Shown piece by piece: positions 1-8,831 of a DNA stretch of 64,000 bases. Position 1 is the first letter of the stretch. Each line of letters starts with the position of its first letter. Source of the DNA: Paenibacillus xylanilyticus (GTDB lineage: Bacteria > Bacillota > Bacilli > Paenibacillales > Paenibacillaceae); NCBI RefSeq assembly GCF_009664365.1, contig NZ_CP044310.1, forward strand, positions 2,677,001-2,741,000. Reading direction: 5' to 3'. The notes beneath the pieces are model-generated. The model did not search any database and had not been told where the DNA came from. It saw only the letters and a program-made list of their open reading frames with translations. A program made the translations under genes and the position numbers.

Positions 1-682
1 CTCTTTTGTCGTAAAGGATACGGGAATCGGCATCGCCATGGACAAACAGCATCAATTGTTCCAGTCCTTCTCCCAGCTTGACCCGGCCATTAACCGCAAA
101 TATGGTGGTACCGGTCTTGGACTTGCGATCAGCAAGAAGCTGGTTGAATTAATGGATGGTGCGATTGGGGTGCATAGTGAAATGGGCAAGGGAGCCGAGT
201 TTCATTTTACCCTGCTGCTTGAGAAATGGCAGGACGAGTCTGGTGAGGGAATGGAAGCTTCAGACCATACTTGGGTTGAAGATGATCAATCCCTGCTCGC
301 AGCAAATATTCGCATCCTGATTGCGGAGGATCAGGCGGTGAACAGCCATCTTATGGAGGAGCTGCTGCGTAAGCTGGGCGGCGTCTGTGATATCGTTGAG
401 AACGGAGAGGAAGCGGTACGCGCACTCGAAAGGGAATCTTACGATATCGTCTTCATGGATATCAAAATGCCCATCATGGACGGGATTGAAGCCACCTGCA
501 AAATAAGACAAAGCCATCCCGAGATTCCGGTCATCGCTGCAATAACGGCATTTGCGGGTGAGAGTGATCGTGAAGCATGCCTGGATTGCGGAATGCAGGA
601 TTTTATTAGCAAGCCGTTCAGCTCATCCGAAATTACCCGTGTTCTGCGCACCTGGGTACCTTATATCCGGGCTCATCGGTAA
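1..682 (+). CDS. Hybrid sensor histidine kinase, C-terminal part (cut by window edge)
   Basis: The reading frame is already open at the first base, so the N-terminus, sensor region and dimerisation helix lie outside the window. The visible part starts in the HATPase_c ATP-binding domain: DTGIGI (G1 box) is followed by the F-box-like stretch and GTGLGLAISKKLVELMDG (G2 box). After a linker of about 40 residues comes a receiver domain (from IRILIAEDQ), with the phospho-acceptor Asp in FMDIKMP and the conserved Lys in ISKPF. This is the usual order for a hybrid kinase that passes phosphate to its own receiver. There is no output domain or Hpt domain after the receiver, so an external phosphotransfer partner is likely (inference). 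The signal sensed cannot be told from this fragment. A strong hairpin terminator follows within 35 bases. Confidence 0.9.
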   Translation, partial: SFVVKDTGIGIAMDKQHQLFQSFSQLDPAINRKYGGTGLGLAISKKLVELMDGAIGVHSEMGKGAEFHFTLLLEKWQDESGEGMEASDHTWVEDDQSLLAANIRILIAEDQAVNSHLMEELLRKLGGVCDIVENGEEAVRALERESYDIVFMDIKMPIMDGIEATCKIRQSHPEIPVIAAITAFAGESDREACLDCGMQDFISKPFSSSEITRVLRTWVPYIRAHR

Positions 683-712
683 ATGCTGGATACATGAAAG
701 AGTAAGATGAAA

Positions 713-756
713 CCTCAAAAAACCTGCTCCCAATTAAAGGGGCAGGTTTTTTGAGG
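713..756. terminator. Bidirectional intrinsic terminator
   Basis: An inverted repeat of about 16 bp (arms near 713-730 and 741-756) has A-rich and T-rich outer arms, so it can end transcription from both sides. It serves the hybrid kinase on the plus strand and the KhtT-like remnant on the minus strand. Confidence 0.85.
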
Positions 757-786
757 TCTACAACCAAAGTCCATGACCAAACAGGA

Positions 787-999
787 TCAGGACCATCCTC
801 CGATCAACCCGGAGAGGGTTACGCATTCATCATCTTCCAGTTCCGCAATCAATGTAAGTTCTTCGTGATCACTTGGATCAACAGAGAACAATTCGCGGCG
901 TCCATCTTCGTGTTTAATAATAACCAGTTGGTTGCCGCTTTTTGTATCAAACTGGTACTTAACTCCGATACCAGGCAGTGGGCATTCCCGGATATTCAT
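787..999 (-). pseudogene. Truncated KhtT-like K+/H+ antiporter regulatory subunit (N-terminal domain only)
   Basis: The 70-residue product starting MNIRECPLPGIGVKYQF resembles the N-terminal domain of KhtT (YhaT), the regulatory subunit of the KhtTU potassium/proton antiporter. KhtT proteins are about 165 residues and carry a C-terminal TrkA_C ligand-binding domain. Here the frame stops right after SGLIGGWS, where family members continue into the helix that leads to TrkA_C. No antiporter (khtU) gene is next to it. The ATG at 999 is chosen over an in-frame GTG at 1011 because AGAGGTG sits 8 nt before the ATG and overlaps the GTG. The hairpin terminator follows about 30 nt after the stop. It could be a decayed remnant or a small free-standing domain; a remnant is the simpler reading. 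Confidence 0.6.
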
Positions 1000-1135
1000 G
1001 AAACCTGTCACCTCTTTAGCTATGCCATAATGAATTTAACCGTTCACACAGTACGGATGTATTCTACTATCCATAACACGGTTTGGCAAGTCAAACATCC
1101 AATTATACTCCAGTATTCACATTAAACGGGTGAAG

Positions 1136-1876
1136 TTATCCCTTGCGGCGGCGTCTTGTCCGTCTGCGACGAACAAAAAACCAGATAAGCAGTGCAGCGA
1201 CGGCAATTAAAGCGATGACTGCGGTAATAATAATGTTACGAATGTTTGGTACCTGTACCGTCAAGTCCAGTGTATTCGAATTGAGGGGAGAAATGTGCCA
1301 GGTCAGTGTCTTCCCCTGATCTTCAACCAGGTCCGCGTTGGAATCTTGCGCTTTGATTGGCAAACTCAGTTTAAAGTCGAAGTTCACATCTTTGAGCAGC
1401 AGGTTCTTAAGAAAGCTTGGCACCTTGTTGATCTGATCCTTAATCTCTCCATCCGGCATGGATTCCATCAGGTCAGCGGTGGCAGTAACATGGAATCTGG
1501 AAGTGAAGAAGCCTGGCTCCGTGGACTGCTCGACCTGGATGCCTTTTGGAAGCTTGGACAGATCGAAACTAGCGGCGGTATTGCTTTTCTCATAGTGGGT
1601 TGTTGCCGAGAGCTGCTTCCGTTCTCCTTCGTCTACGACCTCGGCCTGAAAGTTGTTTTTCTTCAGGGCTTCTTCGAGCAGGGGCATCAGATTGTCCTGT
1701 CCAATCTTACCGAGCGCGGATTCGGTTACACCGAGATGGATATCCAGGTCGGTTGAACCATCCATATTGACGGTCAGATGGGCTTCTCCATCGGCACAAG
1801 CGGATAGAATGATCAGCATGAGGCCAAGCATAAATGTAAGAAATAGATGGCGTAAGGGAATACGAGTCGACGACAT
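1136..1876 (-). CDS. DUF3153 (LppM-like) membrane-anchored lipoprotein
   Basis: A 246-residue predicted lipoprotein. An N-terminal signal peptide ends in a lipobox (LSAC), followed by a beta-rich extracytoplasmic domain that starts GEAHLTVNMDGSTDLDI, typical of DUF3153/LppM-type proteins. A single C-terminal transmembrane helix (about residues 207-230) ends in a very basic tail (RRRRTRRRRKG). The protein would therefore be tethered twice, by lipid and by helix, facing outward. The start at 1876 is favoured because GAAAGG lies 7-9 nt upstream; in-frame ATGs further up lack a ribosome site. The function of the family is not established. It is a single-gene unit, divergent from the small peptide gene at 2187. 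Confidence 0.75.
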   Translation of the reverse strand: MSSTRIPLRHLFLTFMLGLMLIILSACADGEAHLTVNMDGSTDLDIHLGVTESALGKIGQDNLMPLLEEALKKNNFQAEVVDEGERKQLSATTHYEKSNTAASFDLSKLPKGIQVEQSTEPGFFTSRFHVTATADLMESMPDGEIKDQINKVPSFLKNLLLKDVNFDFKLSLPIKAQDSNADLVEDQGKTLTWHISPLNSNTLDLTVQVPNIRNIIITAVIALIAVAALLIWFFVRRRRTRRRRKG

Positions 1877-2186
1877 TGATTTCAACCTTTCTACGTAAGC
1901 GATTTGCATAAGTCCATGCAATAAGCTGCATTCAAACCATTACTTAATTAATAGATTTATAGTATACACCGGAAATATGTCAGATGAAACTTCTGGTAAG
2001 TCATCCTGACTTGATCACCATTTCGATATGACGAATGGGATGCAGATCGAATCGTTGTGCAATACTAGTTTATGTTAAAATTAAAGATGTCGTATTTTTG
2101 TCAATGTTGGGACAATTCAAAAGGCGTTTCACCGTGTAAACTGTAAGTAGTATGTTGATCAATCGGATGCAGGGAGGGGTACATTC

Positions 2187-2279
2187 ATGACATACATCAT
2201 TATTCTAATTGCAGTAATGGTTGTGGGAATGATCGGAATGGGCTGGTTCTTTCAGATTCTTGACAAAGACAATAGCTAA
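2187..2279 (+). CDS. 30-residue single-span membrane peptide
   Basis: A short open frame begins with ATG, preceded 8 nt upstream by the strong ribosome site AGGGAGGGG, and encodes 30 residues. Residues 2-23 are almost entirely hydrophobic (Ile, Val, Met and Gly rich), followed by FFQILDKDNS. This predicts one membrane helix with an acidic, polar C-terminus. A weak hairpin follows about 45 nt later. No family is recognised. The strong ribosome site together with the uninterrupted hydrophobic helix argues for a real gene, but length alone cannot prove it. Confidence 0.55.
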   Translation: MTYIIILIAVMVVGMIGMGWFFQILDKDNS

Positions 2280-2325
2280 ACCATAAAAGACATGGATGAC
2301 ATGGACATGAGACAAGCCATAAGCT

Positions 2326-2360
2326 TGCTTCGCGCGTTTGCGAGGCAGGTTTATTTGTTT
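2326..2360 (+). terminator. Candidate weak terminator
   Basis: An 8-bp stem with one wobble pair (2326-2333 with 2340-2347) and a 6-nt loop is followed by an interrupted T-rich run. It would end the small peptide transcript. Confidence 0.4.
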
Positions 2361-2581
2361 TGGCAAGATGTTATCCTGATGTTCTGTACAATACATCACT
2401 TACATATCAGTTTGTACCTTACATAAGCGCGTAATCTATATAACGAAAGGTGTCGCACAATTTGACCGATGGACAAATATTTTTCGTAAAGATGGGATTT
2501 TTAGGCTGCTCTTTTGTATAATAGGGATTAGTCCAACTCGGGATATTTCCCGAAATGCCTAACAGGAAAGGGTGTACATAA

Positions 2582-4276
2582 ATGAAATTTAGTGAATATA
2601 CGTATACACGTCCCGATCTGGAAAAAATCAAAACTTCTTTCCGTGAGCTGTTGAAAGGTTTCGAAGCTGCGGCTACGGTGGATGAGCAGAGCGGATTTAT
2701 GGATCAGATTAACGCATTGCGCAGTGATTTTGAGACTATGGCGCAGCTGGTCTATATCCGTCATTCGATTGACACGAATGATACGTTCTACAAAGCAGAA
2801 AACGAATTTCTGGATGAAAGCTCCCCGATCATTCAAGAGTACATCACCGATTATTACCGGGCACTGGTGAATTCGAAATTCCGTGCGGAACTGGAGCAAA
2901 AATGGGGAACTCAGCTGTTCCAGCTGGCAGAACAGTCCCTGAAAACCTTCAGCCCGGAAATTATCGAGGATCTTCAAAAAGAGAACAAGCTGTCCACAGA
3001 ATATAATCAATTGATTGCTTCTGCAAAAATTCCGTTTGAAGGCGAAGAACGTACCCTGCCACAGCTGCATCCGTTTGAACTCTCTACAGATCGTTCCATG
3101 CGGGAACGCGCTTCCGAAGCAAGATATACATTCATGGCTGAGCACGAAGCGGAATTTGACCGCATTTACGATGAGCTTGTAAAAGTACGCACGCAAATTG
3201 CCAAAAAATTAGGATATCCATCCTATGTGGAACTTGGTTATGATCGCATGAATCGTACTGATTATAACGCGGAGATGGTTGCCAATTTCAGAGCGCAGGT
3301 TCGTGATTATATTGTGCCTGTGGCTACGAAGCTCAGAGAGCGTCAGCGCAGCCGGATCGATGTAGATACGCTCTATTTTTATGACCAGGGCTTCAGCTTC
3401 AAGACAGGTAACCCGACTCCTAAAGGGGATCCGGACTGGATTATTGAGAATGGTAAAAAAATGTACGCTGAGCTGTCCCCTGAGACGGATACGTTCTTCC
3501 AGATGATGACGGAGAACGAACTGATGGATTTGGTTAGTAAAAAAGGCAAGCAGGGCGGTGGTTACTGCACCTTCCTGAATGATTATAAAGTACCGTTTAT
3601 TTTCTCGAACTTTAACGGTACTTCCGGAGATATCGATGTCCTGACACACGAAGCCGGACACGCGTTCCAGGTGTATGAGAGCCGTCACTTTGAGGTGCCG
3701 GAATACAACTGGCCGACGTACGAGTCGGCAGAGATTCATTCCATGAGCATGGAATTTTTCACATGGCCGTGGATGGAATTGTTCTTCAAGGAAGATACGG
3801 ACAAATACAAGTTTGATCACCTGTCCTCCGGTTTGCTCTTTATTCCTTACGGCGTTGCCGTGGATGAATTCCAGCACTTCGTCTATGCCAACCCGGATGC
3901 AACACCGACTGAGCGCAAACAGGCATGGCGCAACATTGAGAAAACGTACCTGCCACACATCAACTACAAGGATAATGCCTATCTGGAGCAAGGTGGATTC
4001 TGGCACAAGCAGGGGCACATTTTCTCCTCGCCGTTCTATTATATCGACTACACGCTGGCTCAGATCTGTGCCTTCCAGTTCTGGAAACGCAGTAACGAGG
4101 ATATGAAGTCTGCATGGGCCGACTATCTGACCCTGTGCAAAGCGGGAGGAAGCCTCTCCTTCACAGGATTGGTTGAACTGGCTGGTCTGAATTCTCCGTT
4201 TGAGGATGGCTGTGTCTCTTCTGTAATCGGTGATATTGAAGCATGGCTGGATGGGGTAGACGATAAAGCGCTGTAA
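2582..4276 (+). CDS. pepF: M3-family oligoendopeptidase (PepF type)
   Basis: A 564-residue cytosolic zinc peptidase that would hydrolyse short peptides. The catalytic motif HEAGH is at residues 356-360, with the downstream Glu-bearing ligand region in TYESAEIHSMSMEFF; this is the signature of M3B oligoendopeptidases, and the length fits the family's usual 560-600 residues. There is no signal peptide. AGGAAAGGG precedes the ATG by about 9 nt, and a TATAAT -10 element lies at 2517-2522 with no clear -35. A hairpin terminator follows, so it is a one-gene unit. The large antisense open frames across it are shadows. Confidence 0.9.
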   Translation: MKFSEYTYTRPDLEKIKTSFRELLKGFEAAATVDEQSGFMDQINALRSDFETMAQLVYIRHSIDTNDTFYKAENEFLDESSPIIQEYITDYYRALVNSKFRAELEQKWGTQLFQLAEQSLKTFSPEIIEDLQKENKLSTEYNQLIASAKIPFEGEERTLPQLHPFELSTDRSMRERASEARYTFMAEHEAEFDRIYDELVKVRTQIAKKLGYPSYVELGYDRMNRTDYNAEMVANFRAQVRDYIVPVATKLRERQRSRIDVDTLYFYDQGFSFKTGNPTPKGDPDWIIENGKKMYAELSPETDTFFQMMTENELMDLVSKKGKQGGGYCTFLNDYKVPFIFSNFNGTSGDIDVLTHEAGHAFQVYESRHFEVPEYNWPTYESAEIHSMSMEFFTWPWMELFFKEDTDKYKFDHLSSGLLFIPYGVAVDEFQHFVYANPDATPTERKQAWRNIEKTYLPHINYKDNAYLEQGGFWHKQGHIFSSPFYYIDYTLAQICAFQFWKRSNEDMKSAWADYLTLCKAGGSLSFTGLVELAGLNSPFEDGCVSSVIGDIEAWLDGVDDKAL

Positions 4277-4363
4277 GCAGGTTTTCTGCGAAAAGATAAC
4301 AGATACTAATCGTTTCACACCATGTTGATGGTAAATGACAGGATGACAACATTCATAAAAAGC

Positions 4364-4396
4364 GGCTTTGAAACCTCTGGTTTCAGGCCTTTTTTT
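4364..4396 (+). terminator. Intrinsic terminator after the M3 peptidase
   Basis: The arms 4364-4375 and 4379-4389 form a stem around a 3-nt loop, followed by seven T residues. Confidence 0.85.
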
Positions 4397-4479
4397 GTAC
4401 GCAGCTAACCTTGTAAAATAAAGATGGAGAGGAGACTCGGCATCTGTAGAAAAGGGAAGTGTAACATTTCTGCACTGAA

Positions 4480-4522
4480 TGTGATTTATTTCACTATATC
4501 TGAAAACGGATTCAGGTACAAT
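4480..4522 (+). promoter_or_regulatory. Rex/FNR-like operator with -10 element upstream of the alcohol dehydrogenase
   Basis: TGTGATTTATTTCACT (4480-4495) is a near-perfect TGTGA-N6-TCAC(A/T) palindrome, matching FNR/CRP sites in Bacillus and also close to the redox repressor Rex box. A TACAAT -10 lies at 4517-4522 with no good -35. If transcription starts near 4529, the palindrome is centred at about -41.5, the classic position for class II activation. That position favours an FNR/CRP-type activator; a Rex repressor site would also fit a fermentative dehydrogenase. The site is seen; the regulator is inferred. Confidence 0.6.
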
Positions 4523-4560
4523 GAAGACAGTAAATCAGGGGTTACAGGAGGCTGGTTCAG

Positions 4561-5712
4561 ATGGCAACACATGCTTATTATGTTCCGCCCGTGAACTTGA
4601 TGGGCAGAGGATGTTTACAGGAAGCAGGCAAGATGATTCAGGACATGGATATTCGTAAAGCACTGGTTGTCAGCGATCGGCAGCTGATCTCTTCCGGTGT
4701 AGCTGAGCAAGTACTGTCTATATTAAGAAAATCAGGGCTAGACTACGTGGTATATGATGACGTACAGCCCAATCCTACGTGTCAAAATGTGCATAAAGGT
4801 CTCCAAGTGTATCAGGAACATGACTGTGATGCCATTATATCGATCGGCGGAGGTTCGCCTCAGGACGCAGCGAAAGCCATCGGCATTGTCGCTACCAATG
4901 GTGGACATATTCGGGACTACGAAGGATTGCATCAATCGCATCATAAGTCTGTACCGCTTGTAGCGATCAATACAACTGCCGGTACATCGAGTGAGGTGAC
5001 CATTAATTACGTGATTACGGATGAGGAACGCAAGGTAAAAATGGTAATGGTGGATCGAAACAGTCTGGTCTCTCTGTCAGTGAACGATCCGGAATTGATG
5101 CTCAGCAAACCAGCCAGTCTGACAGCCGCAACAGGCATGGATGCTCTGACCCATGCAGTGGAAGCGATGGTGACGCCTGGCGGATTCACAGTGACCAGTG
5201 CGACCGCTGCAGCAGCGGTTGAACTGATCTTTGAATATTTGCCGCGAGCGGTCAGAGACGGGAGCGACCTTGAAGCCAGGGAGCACATGACCTATGCCTG
5301 CTTCCTGGGAGGAATGGCTTTTAATAATGCGGGTCTCGGTTATGTGCATGCCATGGCACATCAACTTGGAGGGGTGTACGATCTGCCGCACGGCGTATGT
5401 AACGCCATGCTGCTCCCTTATGTGGAGGAGATGAATGCGAAGCATGTTCCCGGCAAATTCCGGCATATCGCCAAAGCCATCGGCATGAATGTGAAGGATA
5501 AGAGTGATGAAGAGTGCTCCATGTATGTCATTGACGCTATTCGCCAGCTCTCCAGGGAAGTGGGTATTCCCGAGAAATTGTCCGAACTGGGCGTAACGGA
5601 TCCCGATCTTGAGCTGCTTGCAGATAATGCGATGAAAGATGCCTGTGCCCCCGGCAATCCATATCAGCCTTCGAGAGAAGAAGTGATGGAGCTTTTCCGC
5701 AAAATTATATAG
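4561..5712 (+). CDS. Iron-containing alcohol dehydrogenase
   Basis: A 383-residue group III (Fe-dependent) NAD(P)H alcohol dehydrogenase. The dinucleotide-binding stretch SIGGGSPQDAAKAIG is around residue 97. The metal ligands are visible as Asp194 and His198 (GMDALTHAVEA), His263 (VHAMAHQLGG) and His277 (LPHGVCN), matching the FucO/ethanol dehydrogenase pattern. It would interconvert aldehydes and alcohols in fermentation; the exact substrate cannot be read from sequence. ACAGGAGG lies 9 nt before the ATG. The upstream redox-type operator supports oxygen- or NADH-responsive expression. It is monocistronic, with a terminator 60 nt after the stop. Confidence 0.9.
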   Translation: MATHAYYVPPVNLMGRGCLQEAGKMIQDMDIRKALVVSDRQLISSGVAEQVLSILRKSGLDYVVYDDVQPNPTCQNVHKGLQVYQEHDCDAIISIGGGSPQDAAKAIGIVATNGGHIRDYEGLHQSHHKSVPLVAINTTAGTSSEVTINYVITDEERKVKMVMVDRNSLVSLSVNDPELMLSKPASLTAATGMDALTHAVEAMVTPGGFTVTSATAAAAVELIFEYLPRAVRDGSDLEAREHMTYACFLGGMAFNNAGLGYVHAMAHQLGGVYDLPHGVCNAMLLPYVEEMNAKHVPGKFRHIAKAIGMNVKDKSDEECSMYVIDAIRQLSREVGIPEKLSELGVTDPDLELLADNAMKDACAPGNPYQPSREEVMELFRKII

Positions 5713-5772
5713 ATACGAGTATCAACACGAGGAACAGTATTTTTTTCACAAACGATAAATGAGCAGGCGAAG

Positions 5773-5797
5773 AGCCGGGTACAGTCCTGGCTTTTTG
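5773..5797 (+). terminator. Intrinsic terminator after the alcohol dehydrogenase
   Basis: A 7-bp stem (5773-5779 with 5786-5792, one G-T pair) is followed by a run of five T residues. Confidence 0.75.
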
Positions 5798-6252
5798 TCA
5801 TGCCCCAAGGTGGAAAGTTACTTATTTTTCCATTTTAATCAATCGTACAAAAGCAAAAGGATTTTGAATCCCTACAGCGAATACAATAATCTAATCACTG
5901 CAGCATCAAAAAGGAGTGATGACAGCCTGAACTTTTGTCTTACGTTTCCCAGCAAGATTCCTCAGCCGGTTTCGTGTTTAATGTTAATTAGGGATAATGG
6001 ATTGCATTTCTCACGGGGTACATCTTAATTTCAATTCCACCAATCACCTCTGCACGGCAAGTCAAGGCTACTCTGTAATGATCATCCTACTCAGACATCA
6101 CAATGAATGACGTTCCGCTACAGTCTCGGGCGAGATTGCGATATCAAAGGATATGGTTTGTCTGTACAGCGTGCTCCTAATCATGACAACGGCGTCCAAA
6201 CAAACAGAATATTGGATTATGGGCTCTGAAATGTACCAGAAAGAATGCGCGT
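5798..6252. other. Intergenic stretch without a recognised gene
   Basis: About 450 bases lie between the dehydrogenase terminator and the glgC ribosome site. Small open frames here lack ribosome sites and coding character. An AAGGAGTG at about 5911 leads only into a three-codon frame. The glgC promoter should lie near the right end, but no convincing -35/-10 pair stands out. Confidence 0.5.
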
Positions 6253-6265
6253 GGAGGAGGCTGTA

Positions 6266-7438
6266 ATGATGGCAAAAAAAGAAGTTGTAGCGATGCTGCT
6301 CGCAGGTGGGCAAGGCAAAAGGTTAAAAGGGTTGACCAAATCACTGGCGAAGCCTGCTGTATATTTTGGCGGGACATACCGGATTATTGATTTTCCTCTA
6401 AGCAACTGCTCCAATTCAGGCATCGACACCGTTGGTGTACTGACACAATACGAACCTCTCGTACTGCACTCATACATCGGCATCGGCAGCGATTGGGATC
6501 TGGACCGCAAAAATGGCGGGGTATACGTTCTTCCACCGCATGAGCGTGAAGACGGGAGTAACTGGTACCGAGGCACAGCCGATGCGATTTACCGGAACCT
6601 GAATTTCATTGAACAATTCGATCCAGAGCATGTACTCATTCTTTCAGGGGACCACATTTACAAAATGGATTATGAAAAAATGCTCAGGTATCACAAGGAA
6701 AAGGACGCGGATTGCACCATATCGGTCATTGACGTTCCGCTCGAAGAAGCCAGCCGATTCGGGCTGCTTAACACCCACGATGATTACCGCATCTACGAAT
6801 TCGAAGAAAAGCCTCCAGAACCCAAAAGCACACTTGCTTCCATGGGTATTTATCTCTTCAAGTGGGATGTACTGAAGCGTTTCCTGATTCAGGACGAACA
6901 AGAGGCATCCACCTCATACGACTTTGGCAAAGACATCATTCCCTTATTGCTTGAAAATGAAAAATCCTTATACGCGTATCCGTTTGAAGGCTATTGGAAA
7001 GACGTAGGAACCATCCGCAGTCTGTGGGAGTCCAACATGGATCTGCTGGATGAGGAAACACCGCTCAACCTGAATGATCCCAATTGGCGCATTTACACCC
7101 GTAATCCGAATCAGCCTGCACAGTATATTTCACCTGCGGCGAAGGTGCGAAATTGCATTATAAGTGAAGGCAGCATCGTACATGGAGAGGTTAACCACTC
7201 CATACTGTTCTACGGGGTTGAGGTTGGAGAGCACAGTTCCGTCATAGATTCTGTGGTCATGCCACGGGTGAAGATCGGGAAGAATGTGCACATTCACAGA
7301 GTGATCATTGCGGAAGGCCTGGTCATTCCGGATGGAACCTACCTATCCCCTGCGCCTGAGGATGAAAGTGACGTATTGCTTGTGGACCATGAAGAATTGG
7401 AACGTCAGCTTCAACAGGGAATGACAACTAAAGTCTAA
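6266..7438 (+). CDS. glgC: Glucose-1-phosphate adenylyltransferase
   Basis: A 390-residue ADP-glucose pyrophosphorylase, which makes ADP-glucose from glucose-1-phosphate and ATP, the committed step of glycogen synthesis. The nucleotidyltransferase signature [17 protein letters not shown] is at residues 9-25. [11 protein letters not shown] (catalytic Asp region), FEEKP and the left-handed beta-helix C-terminal domain follow, as in B. subtilis GlgC. GGAGGAGG at 6253-6260 places the start at ATG 6266 (or ATG 6269) rather than the in-frame ATG at 6245. It is followed by glgD after about 26 nt, and in Bacillus the two subunits work together. Confidence 0.95.
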   Translation: MMAKKEVVAMLLAGGQGKRLKGLTKSLAKPAVYFGGTYRIIDFPLSNCSNSGIDTVGVLTQYEPLVLHSYIGIGSDWDLDRKNGGVYVLPPHEREDGSNWYRGTADAIYRNLNFIEQFDPEHVLILSGDHIYKMDYEKMLRYHKEKDADCTISVIDVPLEEASRFGLLNTHDDYRIYEFEEKPPEPKSTLASMGIYLFKWDVLKRFLIQDEQEASTSYDFGKDIIPLLLENEKSLYAYPFEGYWKDVGTIRSLWESNMDLLDEETPLNLNDPNWRIYTRNPNQPAQYISPAAKVRNCIISEGSIVHGEVNHSILFYGVEVGEHSSVIDSVVMPRVKIGKNVHIHRVIIAEGLVIPDGTYLSPAPEDESDVLLVDHEELERQLQQGMTTKV

Positions 7439-7464
7439 TCTGAGCTCAAAGGACGGTGCATGCG

Positions 7465-8568
7465 ATGAAACCATTAATCGGTGTTATTAACCTTGATCAT
7501 GAACTTGAGGAATTGAAGGAATTGACGTACTTTCGCTGCGGAGCCGCGGTTCCTTACGCCGGGCGTTACCGTCTAATCGACTTTGTATTATCCAATATGA
7601 TGAATGCGGGCATAGAGAGTATTGGGGTATTTGTCCGCCGCAAGTACCGTTCGTTAATGGATCACCTGAGTGACGGCAAACCCTGGGATCTGGATCGCAA
7701 GCATGGGGGCATGTTCATCTTGCCGCCGGACTGGAATGATCCAACGGACACGTCACAGGGGGATTTGCAGCATTTTCACAACAATCTAGATTTCTTTCAC
7801 CGCGGTTCGGGTGAATATGTGGTTCATGCCGGCAGTCGGCATGTGACCAAAGTAGATCTGCAGGATGCCTATCAATATCATGTGAATAAGGGAGCAGACG
7901 TGACGCTGATTTGCAAAAGAGTAGACCAACTGCTGCCTGAGCACGATGCCTGTGTCAAAGTTGAACATGACGGGAACGGTAATGTGGTGGACATTCACCA
8001 AAGCGCCGATCACCCGAATATATATACAGAAATTTTCATCATGAAAAAGGAGTTGTTCCTGCGTCAGGTTCAGCGCTGCATTGATCATGGCGAGAGCCAT
8101 TTCTTCCGTGATGTTATTCAGAAAAATCCGGATGGTTTAAATATTGCCGCATATGCTTATGAAGGCTACCATGCCGTGATTAATTCCATTGACAGTTATT
8201 ATCGCAACAGTATGGAGCTGCTGAATACGGGGCTTTATGAACAACTTTTCAGAGAAGAACCCGTGCAGACCAAGATTAAATACGAGGCACCTGCGAAATA
8301 CCTCGACTCGGCCGAGGTCAAACATTCCCTGCTTGCCAATGGATGTATTGTCGGCGGAGAAGTGGAGAACAGCATTTTGTTCAGGGGTGTGCAGGTAGCG
8401 AAGGGAGCCAGAATTAAAGGCTCAATTATCATGCAGAAATGTTACATCGGTGAAGATGCGGTACTGGAGAATGTCATTCTGGACAAAGACGTGAAACTGA
8501 CTGGTGGACAGACGCTCATCGGGGACCCGTCGAACCCGTATATCTTGGCGAAGAGTACTATTATCTAA
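7465..8568 (+). CDS. glgD: Glucose-1-phosphate adenylyltransferase, GlgD subunit
   Basis: A GlgC paralogue of about 367 residues that keeps the fold (GRYRLIDFVLSNMMNAGIES; WDLDRKHGGMFILPP) but has lost the canonical N-terminal GGxGxRL loop. The corresponding stretch is YFRCGAAVPYAGRYR. This is typical of GlgD, a non-catalytic or stimulatory partner of GlgC. The start is uncertain: ATG 7465 follows AAAGGA by 11 nt, and a GTG at 7456 is in frame. It is co-transcribed with glgC. No terminator is evident before the structured element at 8608-8811, so read-through into glgP is possible. Confidence 0.9.
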   Translation: MKPLIGVINLDHELEELKELTYFRCGAAVPYAGRYRLIDFVLSNMMNAGIESIGVFVRRKYRSLMDHLSDGKPWDLDRKHGGMFILPPDWNDPTDTSQGDLQHFHNNLDFFHRGSGEYVVHAGSRHVTKVDLQDAYQYHVNKGADVTLICKRVDQLLPEHDACVKVEHDGNGNVVDIHQSADHPNIYTEIFIMKKELFLRQVQRCIDHGESHFFRDVIQKNPDGLNIAAYAYEGYHAVINSIDSYYRNSMELLNTGLYEQLFREEPVQTKIKYEAPAKYLDSAEVKHSLLANGCIVGGEVENSILFRGVQVAKGARIKGSIIMQKCYIGEDAVLENVILDKDVKLTGGQTLIGDPSNPYILAKSTII

Positions 8569-8607
8569 TACGTGCTGTTAACCGATATCATCTATAAATA
8601 AAATATA

Positions 8608-8811
8608 AATTCTGTATATTTGGTGAAATGAAAATTGCACGTGAACGAAGAGGGCAGAAAAAACCTGGAGAAGCGTAGCGTTCACCTTTATCCCCGGATT
8701 TCTACACTTGAGAAACTAGATCATAGAAATCCGGGGGTAACAGTGATCGGAAGGTTGTTCTGCCAGCGTAGTGGCCAGTGTAATCATTATTTTTTCACAA
8801 TATACAGAATT
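8608..8811. repeat. Nested inverted-repeat element between glgD and glgP (MITE-like or structured leader)
   Basis: Three nested inverted repeats share a centre. A perfect 13-bp outer pair lies at 8608-8620 and 8799-8811. A 13-14 nt middle pair with one mismatch or bulge lies at 8653-8666 and 8752-8764. A perfect 12-bp inner hairpin lies at 8692-8703 and 8725-8736. The right outer arm ends 5 nt before the glgP Shine-Dalgarno. The architecture fits either a miniature inverted-repeat element or a long structured RNA leader of glgP. No flanking target duplication is obvious. The pairing is seen; the nature is inferred. Confidence 0.6.
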
Positions 8812-8831
8812 TCACCGGGAGGAACCTGCTT

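Noticed and set aside
751..1125. 124-codon plus-strand frame over the KhtT-like remnant
   Set aside because: It starts inside the terminator hairpin, has no ribosome site, and the minus-strand frame matches a known domain.
3209..4318. Long open frame (369 codons) antisense to the M3 peptidase
   Set aside because: The plus strand carries the conserved HEAGH peptidase; the antisense frame is a codon-bias shadow with no ribosome site or recognisable domain.
5759..6028. 89-codon open frame between the dehydrogenase and glgC
   Set aside because: It begins just upstream of a terminator hairpin, has no ribosome site, and its residues look random.
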